From assembly GCA_964353855.1 (NCBI GenBank), contig CAYGWX010000010.1:1-43875 (forward strand): DNA of 43,875 nt. The letters are read 5' to 3'. Positions 17,944-26,255 of the stretch are shown here, in pieces. Source of the DNA: CAYGWX01 sp964353855 [NCBI: uncultured bacterium]. Its GTDB lineage: Bacteria; Edwardsbacteria; CAYGWX01. The notes under the pieces are model-generated. The model made no database searches, had not been told where the DNA came from, and worked only from the letters and a program-made list of their open reading frames with translations. Position numbers and translations under genes: made by a program. Position 1 is the first letter of the stretch, and every line of letters starts with the position of its first letter.

Positions 17944-20325
17944 ATGCGCTTCAGCGTAGAATGGCTCTCGGAATATGTCCAGTTTCCCTGGACACCGACC
18001 CAGTTAGCGGACCAGCTAACCGAGGTCGGGCTGGAAGTGGAGAGCGTGAATCCCGTCGCCCTAGGGTTGGAGAAAGTCATCGTGGGGGAGGTTACAGACC
18101 TTAAGCCTCACTCAGAAGTTAGTCAGTGGAAGGTATGCCAAGTGTTGCTGGGAGATTGCTCTGTTTCTCTGATCTGCGGGGCGCCGAACGTGAAGGTCGG
18201 GATGAAAGTAGCCGTCGCCTTGCCCGGGACAAAACTACTCTCAGGAATCGAGGTTCAGGAAAAGACGTTACGGGGAGTCGCATCCAAGGGGATGCTTTGC
18301 TCCGAAGCCGAGCTCGGTCTGGGGATGGATGCTTCAGGGCTTTTGAGTCTGCCCTCACCCGCCCGGCCCGGAGCCTCCCTGGAAGAAGTCTTAGGCAGGG
18401 TGGATTTCGCCCTCGAGGTCAAGGTCACGCCGAACCGGCCAGATTGCTTAAGCGTGATCGGCATCGCCCGCGAGGTGGCGGCAATCTTAGGGAAGAAAGT
18501 TCAACTCTCCAGATTCAGGCTTTTAGAAAAAGGCGAGAAGGTTGAGAAACTCGCCGGGTTGCGGGTGAACAGCTCGAAGGACTGCCCTCGTTACCTCGGA
18601 CGAGTGGTCACCAACGTCGCCATCCACTCCTCGCCGATTTGGATGATCCGTCGGCTGAAGGCCGTGGGTCTCCGACCCATCAACAATGCCGTGGACATCA
18701 CCAACTACGTGCTCTGGGAGACGGGTCATCCCCTGCACGCCTTTGATCTCGATCGATTAGAAGGGCGTCGGGTCATCGTTCGCCGTGCACTGGCTGGCGA
18801 AAAGATGTCTACCTTAGACGAAACGGAACGTCCGCTGGATTCCGACATCTTAGTCATTGCCGACACGAAAGCGCCCGTGGCCCTGGCCGGGATCATGGGA
18901 GGATTGCACAGCGAGGTTACGGAAAAAACGAAGAATATCTTTTTAGAGAGCGCATGGTTTGATTCGGGATTGATCCGCAGAGGGTCGAAACGGTTAGGCC
19001 TTCGGACCGAAGCTTCCTATCGTTTCGAGCGTGGTGCGGATCCCGAAGCGGCCTCCTACGCCAGCCAACGGGCGTCGCAGATGATGGTGGATTTGGCCGG
19101 AGGTATCCTCGCTAAAGGGTGTTTGGACAAATATCCCAAGCCTTTCAAACCCCTGATGCTTCCCCTGCGGCACGCGAGAGTCGAGTTTGTTCTGGGTGAA
19201 ACCCTGACGGCGGGTCAGGTAAAGCGAACACTTGGAAGGTTAAGTCTGGAGGCTAAAACAGGGAAAGACGCTTATTGCGTTCGCGTTCCTTCCTTCCGGT
19301 CCGATTTGACTCGCGAAATAGACCTCATCGAGGAGGTCGCACGTGGTTACGGGTATCATCGATTCAAAGGAAAGTTTTCCACGCGAGGAGGCTATTCGGG
19401 AGCGATCCTTCCGGAAGAGCGGATCGAGGATGATTTAAGAGCGCTGTTAACCGGTTTCGGATTCGTTGAGATTCTGTCTCCTTCGATCACACGGAGGGCT
19501 GCTCTGGAAGGGGCCCTGCTGTCCGATGGCATCGTGCCGCTGCGGAACCCGCTTTCCGAGGAGATGGCGGTCCTGAGGCCCTCGTTACTTCCCGGTGTAC
19601 TCGAGGTCATCGCACGAAATTTCAGTTTTGGAGCCAGGGCCCTCCGGATATTCGAGGTCGGGAAAACGTTTTGTCTCGACCACAACGGCAGAGCGACCGA
19701 GCGAGTCGCTTTAGGTATTGCCCTTGCCGGGGATGCTCGTCCCCCTCAGTTTGGGGATAGCGTACGGACGGTTGACCTTTTTGATCTCAAGGGCGTTCTG
19801 GAGGCAATCCTGAAGAGATTCAGCCTCCGTCAAGCAGTAATGGCCTCAGACAATGCCCTGTCCTTCCTGGATAACGGTGGATGTCTGTCTTTGGGAGGGG
19901 TAAGATTGGGCTGTCTGGGAAAAGTCAAGGGTTCGGTTGCCGAGTATTTTAATATCCGAAAAGAAGTATATTTTTCCGAAATTGAGATCGAACCTTTGAA
20001 CCAGGCGAGCATCCGGCCCCTTGTGGTTGCTTCTATTTCCCGATTCCCGTCTGTGGAGCGAGACATCTCCATCGTCGTGTCCGAGGATATCCCTTGGGCT
20101 GCGATCGAGAGGAGCGTTCGAGCGGTCGGGGGAGAACTTCTGGAGGAATTAAATTTGTTCGATGTGTTCCGGCACGAACGGATCGGTCTGAACCGGAAGG
20201 CTCTGGGCATCTCCCTCCGCTTCCGCGCGGCGAACCGAACGCTGAGCGCGGAGGAGGTTGAAGAAAAGCAGGCGGCCTGTCTCACACGCTTGTCCGAGGC
20301 ATTCGGGGCAACCCTTAGAGGGTGA
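17944..20325 (+). CDS. pheT: Phenylalanine--tRNA ligase beta subunit
   Basis: 793 aa, full length. The ATG follows the pheS stop with no gap. Order: core N-terminus (FSVEWLSEYV), tRNA-binding OB domain (about 40-150, ICGAPNVKVGM), B3/B4 editing domain (about 210-385), B5 domain (about 400-475), catalytic-like domain, and C-terminal anticodon-binding FDX-ACB domain (about 700-793, SRFPSVERDISIVV). Partner of PheS in the cytosolic tetramer. No anomaly seen. Confidence 0.97.
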   Translation: MRFSVEWLSEYVQFPWTPTQLADQLTEVGLEVESVNPVALGLEKVIVGEVTDLKPHSEVSQWKVCQVLLGDCSVSLICGAPNVKVGMKVAVALPGTKLLSGIEVQEKTLRGVASKGMLCSEAELGLGMDASGLLSLPSPARPGASLEEVLGRVDFALEVKVTPNRPDCLSVIGIAREVAAILGKKVQLSRFRLLEKGEKVEKLAGLRVNSSKDCPRYLGRVVTNVAIHSSPIWMIRRLKAVGLRPINNAVDITNYVLWETGHPLHAFDLDRLEGRRVIVRRALAGEKMSTLDETERPLDSDILVIADTKAPVALAGIMGGLHSEVTEKTKNIFLESAWFDSGLIRRGSKRLGLRTEASYRFERGADPEAASYASQRASQMMVDLAGGILAKGCLDKYPKPFKPLMLPLRHARVEFVLGETLTAGQVKRTLGRLSLEAKTGKDAYCVRVPSFRSDLTREIDLIEEVARGYGYHRFKGKFSTRGGYSGAILPEERIEDDLRALLTGFGFVEILSPSITRRAALEGALLSDGIVPLRNPLSEEMAVLRPSLLPGVLEVIARNFSFGARALRIFEVGKTFCLDHNGRATERVALGIALAGDARPPQFGDSVRTVDLFDLKGVLEAILKRFSLRQAVMASDNALSFLDNGGCLSLGGVRLGCLGKVKGSVAEYFNIRKEVYFSEIEIEPLNQASIRPLVVASISRFPSVERDISIVVSEDIPWAAIERSVRAVGGELLEELNLFDVFRHERIGLNRKALGISLRFRAANRTLSAEEVEEKQAACLTRLSEAFGATLRG

Positions 20326-20333
20326 GGGACAAA

Positions 20334-20525
20334 ATGGATTTGAAGCGATTGGAGAAATATGTGGACGGGGCCTGCAGCCTGATTGCCTCCCTTCGGATGG
20401 AGAACCAACGCCTCCGCCAGGAGGTGGAGCGGATGCGGTCGAGGAAAGAGGTCCTGGAGATGGCCGGCAAGGCGTCCCAAGCGAAGGTCGTGGAGCTCCT
20501 CGACGCCTGCGACCGGATTCGATGA
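20334..20525 (+). CDS. Short coiled-coil protein, ZapB-like
   Basis: 63 aa from the ATG at 20334; a GTG at 20322 that overlaps the pheT stop is an alternative. Nearly all of it is a predicted coiled coil (ENQRLRQEVERMRSRKEVL). Small coiled-coil proteins in this position, between pheT and zapA, are usually annotated as cell division protein ZapB-like. The position and length fit, but sequence alone cannot prove the role. It would help ZapA bundle FtsZ at the division site. Confidence 0.7.
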   Translation: MDLKRLEKYVDGACSLIASLRMENQRLRQEVERMRSRKEVLEMAGKASQAKVVELLDACDRIR

Positions 20526-20553
20526 GCGTCATCTTTTAACGAGCAGGACTGGC

Positions 20554-20895
20554 ATGAGCAGCGAACAAGGAACTACCGTCACTATTCTGGGCAGTGACTA
20601 CAAGATCAAGGGCGAGGCGGACTCCGAGCGCATCCGCCAAGCCGCGGCGTACGTGGACGAGAAGATGCGGCAGGTAACCCAGGAAGCCCACCTGAGTTCA
20701 GCCTCCCGGGCCTCCATCCTGGCGGCTCTCCACATCGCCGACGAGCTTTACCGAGAACGAGAGGCGAAGGAAGCCGCTGAAGCCTCGCTGGACCAGATCA
20801 GGACCCGGATCGCTGGCCTTGAGGTCACGCTCTCCAAGACCCTGGAGGGCGAACATTCAGCCGGGGATTCCGACCTTCTACAACGTTCTTCTTAG
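20554..20895 (+). CDS. zapA: Cell division protein ZapA
   Basis: 113 aa. FtsZ-ring-associated protein. The N-terminal globular part (TTVTILGSDYKIKGEADSE, then IRQAAAYVDEKM) is characteristic, followed by the helical segment SSASRASILAALHIADEL and a C-terminal coiled coil. ATG at 20554. It is directly followed by the 6S RNA gene, the same neighbour as in E. coli and many other bacteria, which supports both calls. Confidence 0.93.
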   Translation: MSSEQGTTVTILGSDYKIKGEADSERIRQAAAYVDEKMRQVTQEAHLSSASRASILAALHIADELYREREAKEAAEASLDQIRTRIAGLEVTLSKTLEGEHSAGDSDLLQRSS

Positions 20896-20909
20896 ACATC
20901 GAAAACATC

Positions 20910-21104
20910 CAGGTGCGTTCCCTGCGGTGTGCGTGATGGACGGAAATTTTTTTGAGCCAACGCCGATTTTCACGGGAGCCGACGTTCGGGCGTGGCGTGC
21001 ATGCTCTCCACGCTGGAGAGAAGCCCAGAAGCGCCCGACGGGCACCCCCCTTGAGAACTCGGTTCAAAATGTTCCTTCACACGGCACGTGCGGGGAACGC
21101 CCTT
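20910..21104 (+). ncRNA. ssrS: 6S RNA
   Basis: About 195 nt with no ORF, lying just after zapA. The ends form a long closing stem: GCGTTCCCTGC near 20915 pairs with GCGGGGAACGC near 21090 (one G-U). Conserved 6S elements are present: TTGAGCC near 20952, then GTGCATGCTCTCC, the central loop, GGAGAGAAGCCC (near 21015-21030), and TTGAGAACTCGGTTCAAAA on the 3' side, in the same order as E. coli SsrS. 6S RNA mimics an open promoter and sequesters sigma-70 RNA polymerase in stationary phase. Boundaries are approximate to a few bases. Confidence 0.88.
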
Positions 21105-21125
21105 TCATCATAGGGAGGGCGACCC

Positions 21126-22697
21126 ATGACCCCAACGGGGTATCTTTTGCTGGCCATCGGCGCGGCCGGGTTCGGCGCGGCGATGCTGTTCTTAGGATTT
21201 TTCTTGAGCAAGCGCATCGGAGAGGGGAAGATCCTCGCCGCGGAGCGCATGGCCGAGCGGATCGTGGCCGAGGCGCAGCGCGAGGCCGAGACGCTCAAAC
21301 GCTCGGCCCATCTGGAAGCCAAAGAGGAGGCCTACCGGGCCAAAGCGGCCTTTGAGAAGGAGGTCCAGGCCAAGCGCCAGGAGATCGGTCAGCAGGAGCG
21401 GCGCCTGGTCGAGCGGGATGGGAGCATCGACCGCAAGGCCGACCTCCTGCGCAAGAAGGAGGGCGACTTCGACCTCCGGGAGAAGGACCTGGGCGGCAAG
21501 GAGCGTGCCCTGCGGGCCAAGGACGAGCACCTGACCAAGCTCCTTGAGGAAGAGAACGCCAAGCTCGAGCACATCGCCGGGATGACTCAGGAGCAGGCCC
21601 GGCAGTTTCTGCTTCAGAACCTGGAGGCCCAGGCCCGTCACGATGCCGCCCAGATCGTGAAGGAGATCAAGGACAAGGCCCGGGAGACGGCCGATCGCGA
21701 GGCCAAGGAGATCGTCACCCAGGCCATCCAGCGCTGTGCCACGGACCATACCGTGGAGTCCACGGTCTCGGTGGTTTCCCTGCCCTCGGACGAGGTGAAG
21801 GGCCGGATCATCGGCCGGGAGGGGAGGAACATCCGGGCCTTCGAGGCCGCGACCGGCGTGGAGGTTCTGATCGACGACACCCCCGAAGCGGCGATCATCT
21901 CGGGGTTCGACCCGGTCCGCAGGGAGGTGGCCCGGCTGGCCTTGGAGCGGCTGGTATCCGACGGGCGGATCCAGCCCTCGCGCATCGAGGAGGTCGTGGT
22001 CAAGGCCCGGGCTGAGGTCGAGCAGAGCGTGAGAGCGGCCGGAGAGGCGATCTGCCTGGAGATGGGGATCGCGGGCCTGCATCCTGAGATCGTGAAGCTC
22101 CTGGGGCGGATGAAGTACCGCTCCAGCTACGGCCAGAACATCCTGCAGCACAGCCGGGAGGTGGCGCTCCTGGCGGGGATGATGGCCGGGGAGCTGGGAA
22201 TGGACACGGTGATCGCCAAGCGGGCCGGGCTGCTCCACGACCTGGGCAAGGCCGCGGACCAGACCATGGAGGGCACGCATACCGAGATCGGGGTCGAGCT
22301 GGCGCGGAAGTATGGCGAGCCCCCGGTGGTCCTGGACGCCATCGCCTCGCACCACGACGATGTGGAGGCCCAGTCCGCGATCGCGGTCCTGGTGGACGCG
22401 GCGGACGGGATCTCCGGGGCCCGTCCCGGAGCCCGGCGGGAGACCCTCGAGGCCTATATCAAGCGCCTGGAGAAGCTGGAAGAGCTGGCCAACTCCATCA
22501 AGGGCGTGGAGAAATGCTATGCCATCCAGGCCGGGCGGGAGATCCGGATCATCGTGGAGCCGGAGAAAGTCACGGACATGCAGTCCCAGGAAATGGCTTC
22601 GGAGATCGCCCGGAAGATAGAGTCCCAGCTGGAATACCCCGGCCAGATCAAGGTGACCGTGATCCGGGAGACCCGGGCCGTGGAGTACGCGAAGTAG
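21126..22697 (+). CDS. rny: Ribonuclease Y
   Basis: 523 aa. Membrane-anchored endoribonuclease that starts mRNA decay. N-terminal transmembrane helix (about 5-28), a long charged coiled coil (about 35-170), KH domain ([19 protein letters not shown]), then the HD phosphohydrolase domain ([18 protein letters not shown] with the HD pair). Full length. It lies 21 bp after the 6S RNA and upstream of a YmdB-type phosphodiesterase, the ymdA-ymdB pairing known from Bacillus. Confidence 0.97.
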   Translation: MTPTGYLLLAIGAAGFGAAMLFLGFFLSKRIGEGKILAAERMAERIVAEAQREAETLKRSAHLEAKEEAYRAKAAFEKEVQAKRQEIGQQERRLVERDGSIDRKADLLRKKEGDFDLREKDLGGKERALRAKDEHLTKLLEEENAKLEHIAGMTQEQARQFLLQNLEAQARHDAAQIVKEIKDKARETADREAKEIVTQAIQRCATDHTVESTVSVVSLPSDEVKGRIIGREGRNIRAFEAATGVEVLIDDTPEAAIISGFDPVRREVARLALERLVSDGRIQPSRIEEVVVKARAEVEQSVRAAGEAICLEMGIAGLHPEIVKLLGRMKYRSSYGQNILQHSREVALLAGMMAGELGMDTVIAKRAGLLHDLGKAADQTMEGTHTEIGVELARKYGEPPVVLDAIASHHDDVEAQSAIAVLVDAADGISGARPGARRETLEAYIKRLEKLEELANSIKGVEKCYAIQAGREIRIIVEPEKVTDMQSQEMASEIARKIESQLEYPGQIKVTVIRETRAVEYAK

Positions 22698-22718
22698 GAA
22701 GGACGGCTGTACGACCGG

Positions 22719-22949
22719 GATGGAGGGGTCTCCAACGGGGATGGGGAGGTGTCCAACGGGGATGGGGAGGTGTCCAACGGGAATGGAGAGGTCTCCAACG
22801 GGACTGGAGAGGTGTCCAATGGGACTGGAGAGGTGTCCAACGGGACTGGAGAGGTGTCCAGCGGGACTGGAGAGGTGTCCAGCGGGAATGGAGAGGTGTC
22901 CAGCGGCGCTGGAGAGGTGTCCAGCGGCGCTGGAAAGGTGTCCACCCGG
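22719..22949. repeat. Eleven tandem copies of a 21-bp unit between rny and ymdB
   Basis: Units begin every 21 bp from 22719 to 22929, with a partial twelfth. The core of each is GAGGTGTCCAACGGG, with drift from GATGGGGAGG at the left to GCTGGAGAGG at the right. Because 21 is a multiple of three, several frames on both strands stay open (heptad repeats such as VSNGTGE), but the frames lack ribosome sites and are not called as genes. It fills nearly all of the 303-bp gap between rny and ymdB. There are no spacers, so it is not a CRISPR. Confidence 0.95.
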
Positions 22950-23000
22950 CCTGGAAACGCGGGCATTATTATCGCAAGGCATTGAAATACAAGGATTTGA

Positions 23001-23801
23001 TTGATTTCCCCGGAAATCTCTATTCTGTTCATTGCTGACATCGTCGGCAAGGCTGGCAGGGAGGCTCTGGCGGGCCTGCTTCCCGGCTTAATCAAGGAAC
23101 ACCAGGCGACCCTGGTGGTGGCCAACGGGGAGAACGCGGCCGGGGGATTCGGGCTCACCCGCGAGGTGCTGGACGAGATCCATGAGGCCGGCGTCTCGGT
23201 GGTGACCAGCGGGAACCACATCTGGGACAAGAAGGAAGCCCTCGTCCTTCTGCCCCAGGACGCCAACCTCCTGCGCCCGGCGAACTATCCGCCGGGGGTC
23301 CCGGGCCGGGGAGGTGTCGTCGTCCGGGACCGGAACGGCCATCCGGTGGGCATCCTGAACCTGATGGGAAGGGTCTTCATGGGCGAGATCGACGATCCCT
23401 TCCGGGTCGCGGACCGGGAGCTCGAGCGGATGAAGCAGGAGACCCGGGCCATCCTGGTGGACTTCCATGCCGAGGCCACGGCCGAGAAGATCGCCCTGGG
23501 CTGGTATCTGGACGGCCGGGTGAGCGCGTTGATCGGAACCCATACCCATGTCCAGACCGCGGACGAGCGCATCCTGCCCGAGGGCACGGCGTACATCACG
23601 GATGTGGGCATGACCGGGCCATTCGATTCCGTGATCGGGATGAAGAAAGAAGGATCGCTCATGCGCTTCCTGACCGGCATCCCTGCCCGGTTCGAGGCCG
23701 CGGGAGGGGACCCCGCACTCTGCGGGGCCTGGGTGAAGATTGACCCCGCCACCGGGCGCGCCACGGGGATCGGGCGGATTCATTTACCCTGGGGGTCTTA
23801 A
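23001..23801 (+). CDS. YmdB-type metallophosphoesterase
   Basis: 266 aa from a TTG start with AAGGA just upstream. Family TIGR00282/YmdB: ISILFIADIVGKAGR (metal-binding Asp13), NGENAAGG, SGNHIWDKKE and GTHTHVQTADERILPEGTAYITDVGMTGP are all intact. In Bacillus YmdB hydrolyses 2',3'-cyclic nucleotides and acts with RNase Y (YmdA). The same gene pair is here, separated only by the 21-bp repeat array. folD starts 4 bp later. Confidence 0.94.
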   Translation: MISPEISILFIADIVGKAGREALAGLLPGLIKEHQATLVVANGENAAGGFGLTREVLDEIHEAGVSVVTSGNHIWDKKEALVLLPQDANLLRPANYPPGVPGRGGVVVRDRNGHPVGILNLMGRVFMGEIDDPFRVADRELERMKQETRAILVDFHAEATAEKIALGWYLDGRVSALIGTHTHVQTADERILPEGTAYITDVGMTGPFDSVIGMKKEGSLMRFLTGIPARFEAAGGDPALCGAWVKIDPATGRATGIGRIHLPWGS

Positions 23802-23805
23802 AGAC

Positions 23806-24705
23806 ATGAGCGCGATCCTTCTGGACGGCAAGGCCTGCGCTCAGGCCGTCCGGGCCGAGCTGAAAGAGGGAATCCAGACTCTTGCCGGAAAAGGCGTCCG
23901 GCCGGGGCTGGCGGTCATCCTGGTGGGAGAGAATCCGGCCTCGGCCTCTTACGTGGCGTCCAAGACGAAGGCCTGCAACGAGCTCGGGATGCTGGGCGAG
24001 ACGCTTTCCTTTCCGGAGAGCGTGTCCCAGGATTCATTGTTAGGCCTGGTGGCCAGGATGAACGCAGAAGCCCGTTACCACGGCATCCTGATCCAGCTTC
24101 CCCTGCCCTCCCACCTCGATTCCCCGGCCCTCCTGGAGGCCATCGTGCCGGAGAAGGACGTGGATTGCTTCCATCCCCGCAACGTCGGCCGTCTCCTCCT
24201 GGGACGGCCGGTCTTCGCTCCCTGCACCCCGGCCGGGATCATCGAACTGTTGGTTCGCAACGGGATAGAGGTCTCGGGAAAGCATGTCGTGATCGTGGGT
24301 CGGAGCAACATCGTGGGCAAGCCCCTGGCCGCGATGCTCATCCAAAAAGCCCGGGGAGGGAATGCCACGGTTACGCTCTGCCACACGGGAAGCGGCGATC
24401 TGTCGCGCTACACGCGCATGGCGGATATCCTCGTGGCGGCGATGGGGAAAGCCGAGTTCATCAGGGGAGAGATGGTCAAGCCCGGGGCAGTGGTCGTGGA
24501 CGTGGGGATGAACCGGATCCCGGATTCCGCCAAGAGGAGCGGCTATCGTCTGGTCGGGGACGTGCATTTCGACTCCGCCAAAGAGGTCGCCTCGGCCATC
24601 ACTCCGGTTCCCGGCGGGGTGGGCCCCATGACCGTGACCATGCTCGTAGCGAATACGGTCAAGGCCGCAACCCTGTTTGCGGAAGGACAGAGAACTCACC
24701 CATGA
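23806..24705 (+). CDS. folD: Bifunctional methylene-THF dehydrogenase/cyclohydrolase FolD
   Basis: 299 aa from the ATG at 23806, after GGGGGT. It interconverts methylene-, methenyl- and 10-formyl-THF. Catalytic Tyr49 and Lys53 (YVASK), GILIQLPLP, CTPAGI, the NADP loop GRSNIVGKPLA and PVPGGVGPMT are all present. The stop overlaps the start of the next gene by 4 bp (ATGA). Confidence 0.97.
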   Translation: MSAILLDGKACAQAVRAELKEGIQTLAGKGVRPGLAVILVGENPASASYVASKTKACNELGMLGETLSFPESVSQDSLLGLVARMNAEARYHGILIQLPLPSHLDSPALLEAIVPEKDVDCFHPRNVGRLLLGRPVFAPCTPAGIIELLVRNGIEVSGKHVVIVGRSNIVGKPLAAMLIQKARGGNATVTLCHTGSGDLSRYTRMADILVAAMGKAEFIRGEMVKPGAVVVDVGMNRIPDSAKRSGYRLVGDVHFDSAKEVASAITPVPGGVGPMTVTMLVANTVKAATLFAEGQRTHP

Positions 24706-25790
24706 TCTCCCCCAGCGTCTTCCTCAAGGAGGTCGCCAGACGCAAAGCCCGGGTGGATGCCTATCTCAAGAGGCGACAGTCCATCATGAGGTTCAGGCCT
24801 CCGGACATCGAGGAAGCCGCGCTTTCCTATTTCGCACTGGGGGGAAAATCCCTGCGACCCGCTGTCCTGCTCTTCTCCTGCGGCGCGGTGGGGGGGAGGG
24901 AGGAGAAGGCCCTCCCTGCCGCAGCGGCCGTGGAAGTCTATCATACCTGGACCCTGGTGCACGATGATATCATCGATCGGGACCGTCGCCGCCGGGGAGG
25001 AGAGACGGTCCACGAGCGCTTCCGGCGCCTTTCCGCGAGCCGCTACCGCCTTTCCCCGGAGGGGGCCCTTCACTACGGACTGGCCGTGGCCATTCTGGCC
25101 GGGGACATCCAGCAGGGCTGGATGGTCGGCCTCCTCTCCGACCTTTGTGAGCGGAAGGGACTTGCGCCGGAGCTGGCCCTGGCCCTGATCCGGGACCTGG
25201 AGCTTGGAGTTCACAGCGCGCTCATCGAGGGGGAGCTCCTGGATGTGCAGTATGCCCTGCGGCCGTTCTCCGAGGTCTGCGAGCAGGACATCCTGCACAT
25301 GGTGGAAATGAAAACCGGAGCCCTATTCGGGTTCGCGGGCCAGGCTGGTGCGATGATCGGTCTGGAAACCACAGACGCTCGGCACTCCTGGGTAAAGACC
25401 ATCGCTTCGTTCTGCCGGGACTGCGGGGTCGCTTTCCAACTTCAGGACGATATCCTGGGATTGGTGGGCGACGAAAAGAGATTGGGCAAGGAAGTCGGCT
25501 CGGACCTGCGTGAAGGGAAAAAGACCATCCTCTTGACCAAAGCTTGGGAGGAGGCCTCACCCCGGGAGCGCCGGCGGATCGAGGGGGCTTCAGGCAAAAA
25601 AGACCTTTCTTCCGCTGAGGGCAAAGCGGTTGCTGAACTCGTGGTCAGCCTGGGAGGGGTGACCTACACTCAAGCCCTGGCCCTGGGGTTGGTGCGGTCG
25701 GGGCTTGGGCGACTCGCCGCCCTTCCCGGATCACGCCACAAAGACCTGCTGGCTTCCTGGGCAAACTACCTTGTGCAGAGGACTTTTTAA
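24702..25790 (+). CDS. Polyprenyl (farnesyl/geranylgeranyl-type) diphosphate synthase
   Basis: 362 aa. It condenses isopentenyl diphosphate with allylic diphosphates. Both aspartate-rich motifs are present: DDIID (88-92) and DDILGLVGD, with GGKSLRP (47-53) and the EGELLD segment between them. The chain length of the product cannot be fixed by eye. It is coupled by 4 bp to folD and sits upstream of dxs, so the MEP precursor step and prenyl elongation share a transcript. Confidence 0.93.
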   Translation: MISPSVFLKEVARRKARVDAYLKRRQSIMRFRPPDIEEAALSYFALGGKSLRPAVLLFSCGAVGGREEKALPAAAAVEVYHTWTLVHDDIIDRDRRRRGGETVHERFRRLSASRYRLSPEGALHYGLAVAILAGDIQQGWMVGLLSDLCERKGLAPELALALIRDLELGVHSALIEGELLDVQYALRPFSEVCEQDILHMVEMKTGALFGFAGQAGAMIGLETTDARHSWVKTIASFCRDCGVAFQLQDDILGLVGDEKRLGKEVGSDLREGKKTILLTKAWEEASPRERRRIEGASGKKDLSSAEGKAVAELVVSLGGVTYTQALALGLVRSGLGRLAALPGSRHKDLLASWANYLVQRTF

Positions 25791-25803
25791 AAGGACGCTT
25801 CAT

Positions 25804-26247
25804 TTGGGATTATCGCACATCTTAACCAATCAGATATTCATCCTGACCGCCTTGTCCGGGCTTTTCGTCCAGGCCGTAAAGGTCGTTCTTTCCTTCGCCA
25901 TCGAGCGTCGGGTCAACTTCCGGCGTTTCTTCGAGACCGGCGGGATGCCCAGCTCCCACGCCGCCTCGGTGTGTACGCTGTCCACCCTGGTCGGCTTGGG
26001 TCAGGGATTCGTCTCCCCGCTTTTCGCGGTGACCGGATTTTTCTCCCTGATCGTGATGTACGATGCCGCCGGACTCCGCCGGGCCGCCGGCCGGCAGGCC
26101 CGGGCCCTGAATCTGATCATCGAAGACCTTCAACTTCACCGCCAGGTCGAGGATGCCCGCTTCCGGGAGCTTCTCGGGCACACCCCGCTGGAGGTCCTGA
26201 TGGGCGCGATTTTCGGAATCGCCTTTGCCCTGGCGTTCTTCAGCTAA
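25804..26247 (+). CDS. Divergent PAP2 family protein (DUF212)
   Basis: 147 aa from a TTG start (25804) with AAAGGA upstream; the frame runs further 5' into the previous gene without a good start. Integral membrane protein with about four helices and the family motif GGMPSSHAA, followed by MYDAAGLRRAAGRQA and ELLGHTPLEVLMGAIFG. Distantly related to acid phosphatases of lipid phosphates. Its position between polyprenyl synthase and dxs suggests a role with prenyl phosphates, which is inference. Confidence 0.88.
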   Translation: MGLSHILTNQIFILTALSGLFVQAVKVVLSFAIERRVNFRRFFETGGMPSSHAASVCTLSTLVGLGQGFVSPLFAVTGFFSLIVMYDAAGLRRAAGRQARALNLIIEDLQLHRQVEDARFRELLGHTPLEVLMGAIFGIAFALAFFS

Positions 26248-26255
26248 CCAACGGC

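Noticed and set aside
22719-22949. CRISPR array
   Set aside because: Units are contiguous with no spacers and there are no cas genes in the window.
21192-22982. A 596-codon minus-strand frame across rny and the 21-bp repeats
   Set aside because: It is a shadow of rny plus in-frame repeats (HLSSPVG-type heptads). RNase Y on the plus strand is certain.
22749-22985. Plus-strand heptad-repeat protein encoded by the 21-bp array
   Set aside because: No ribosome site, no non-repeat domain, and equal openness on the other strand; the 21-bp period alone explains it.
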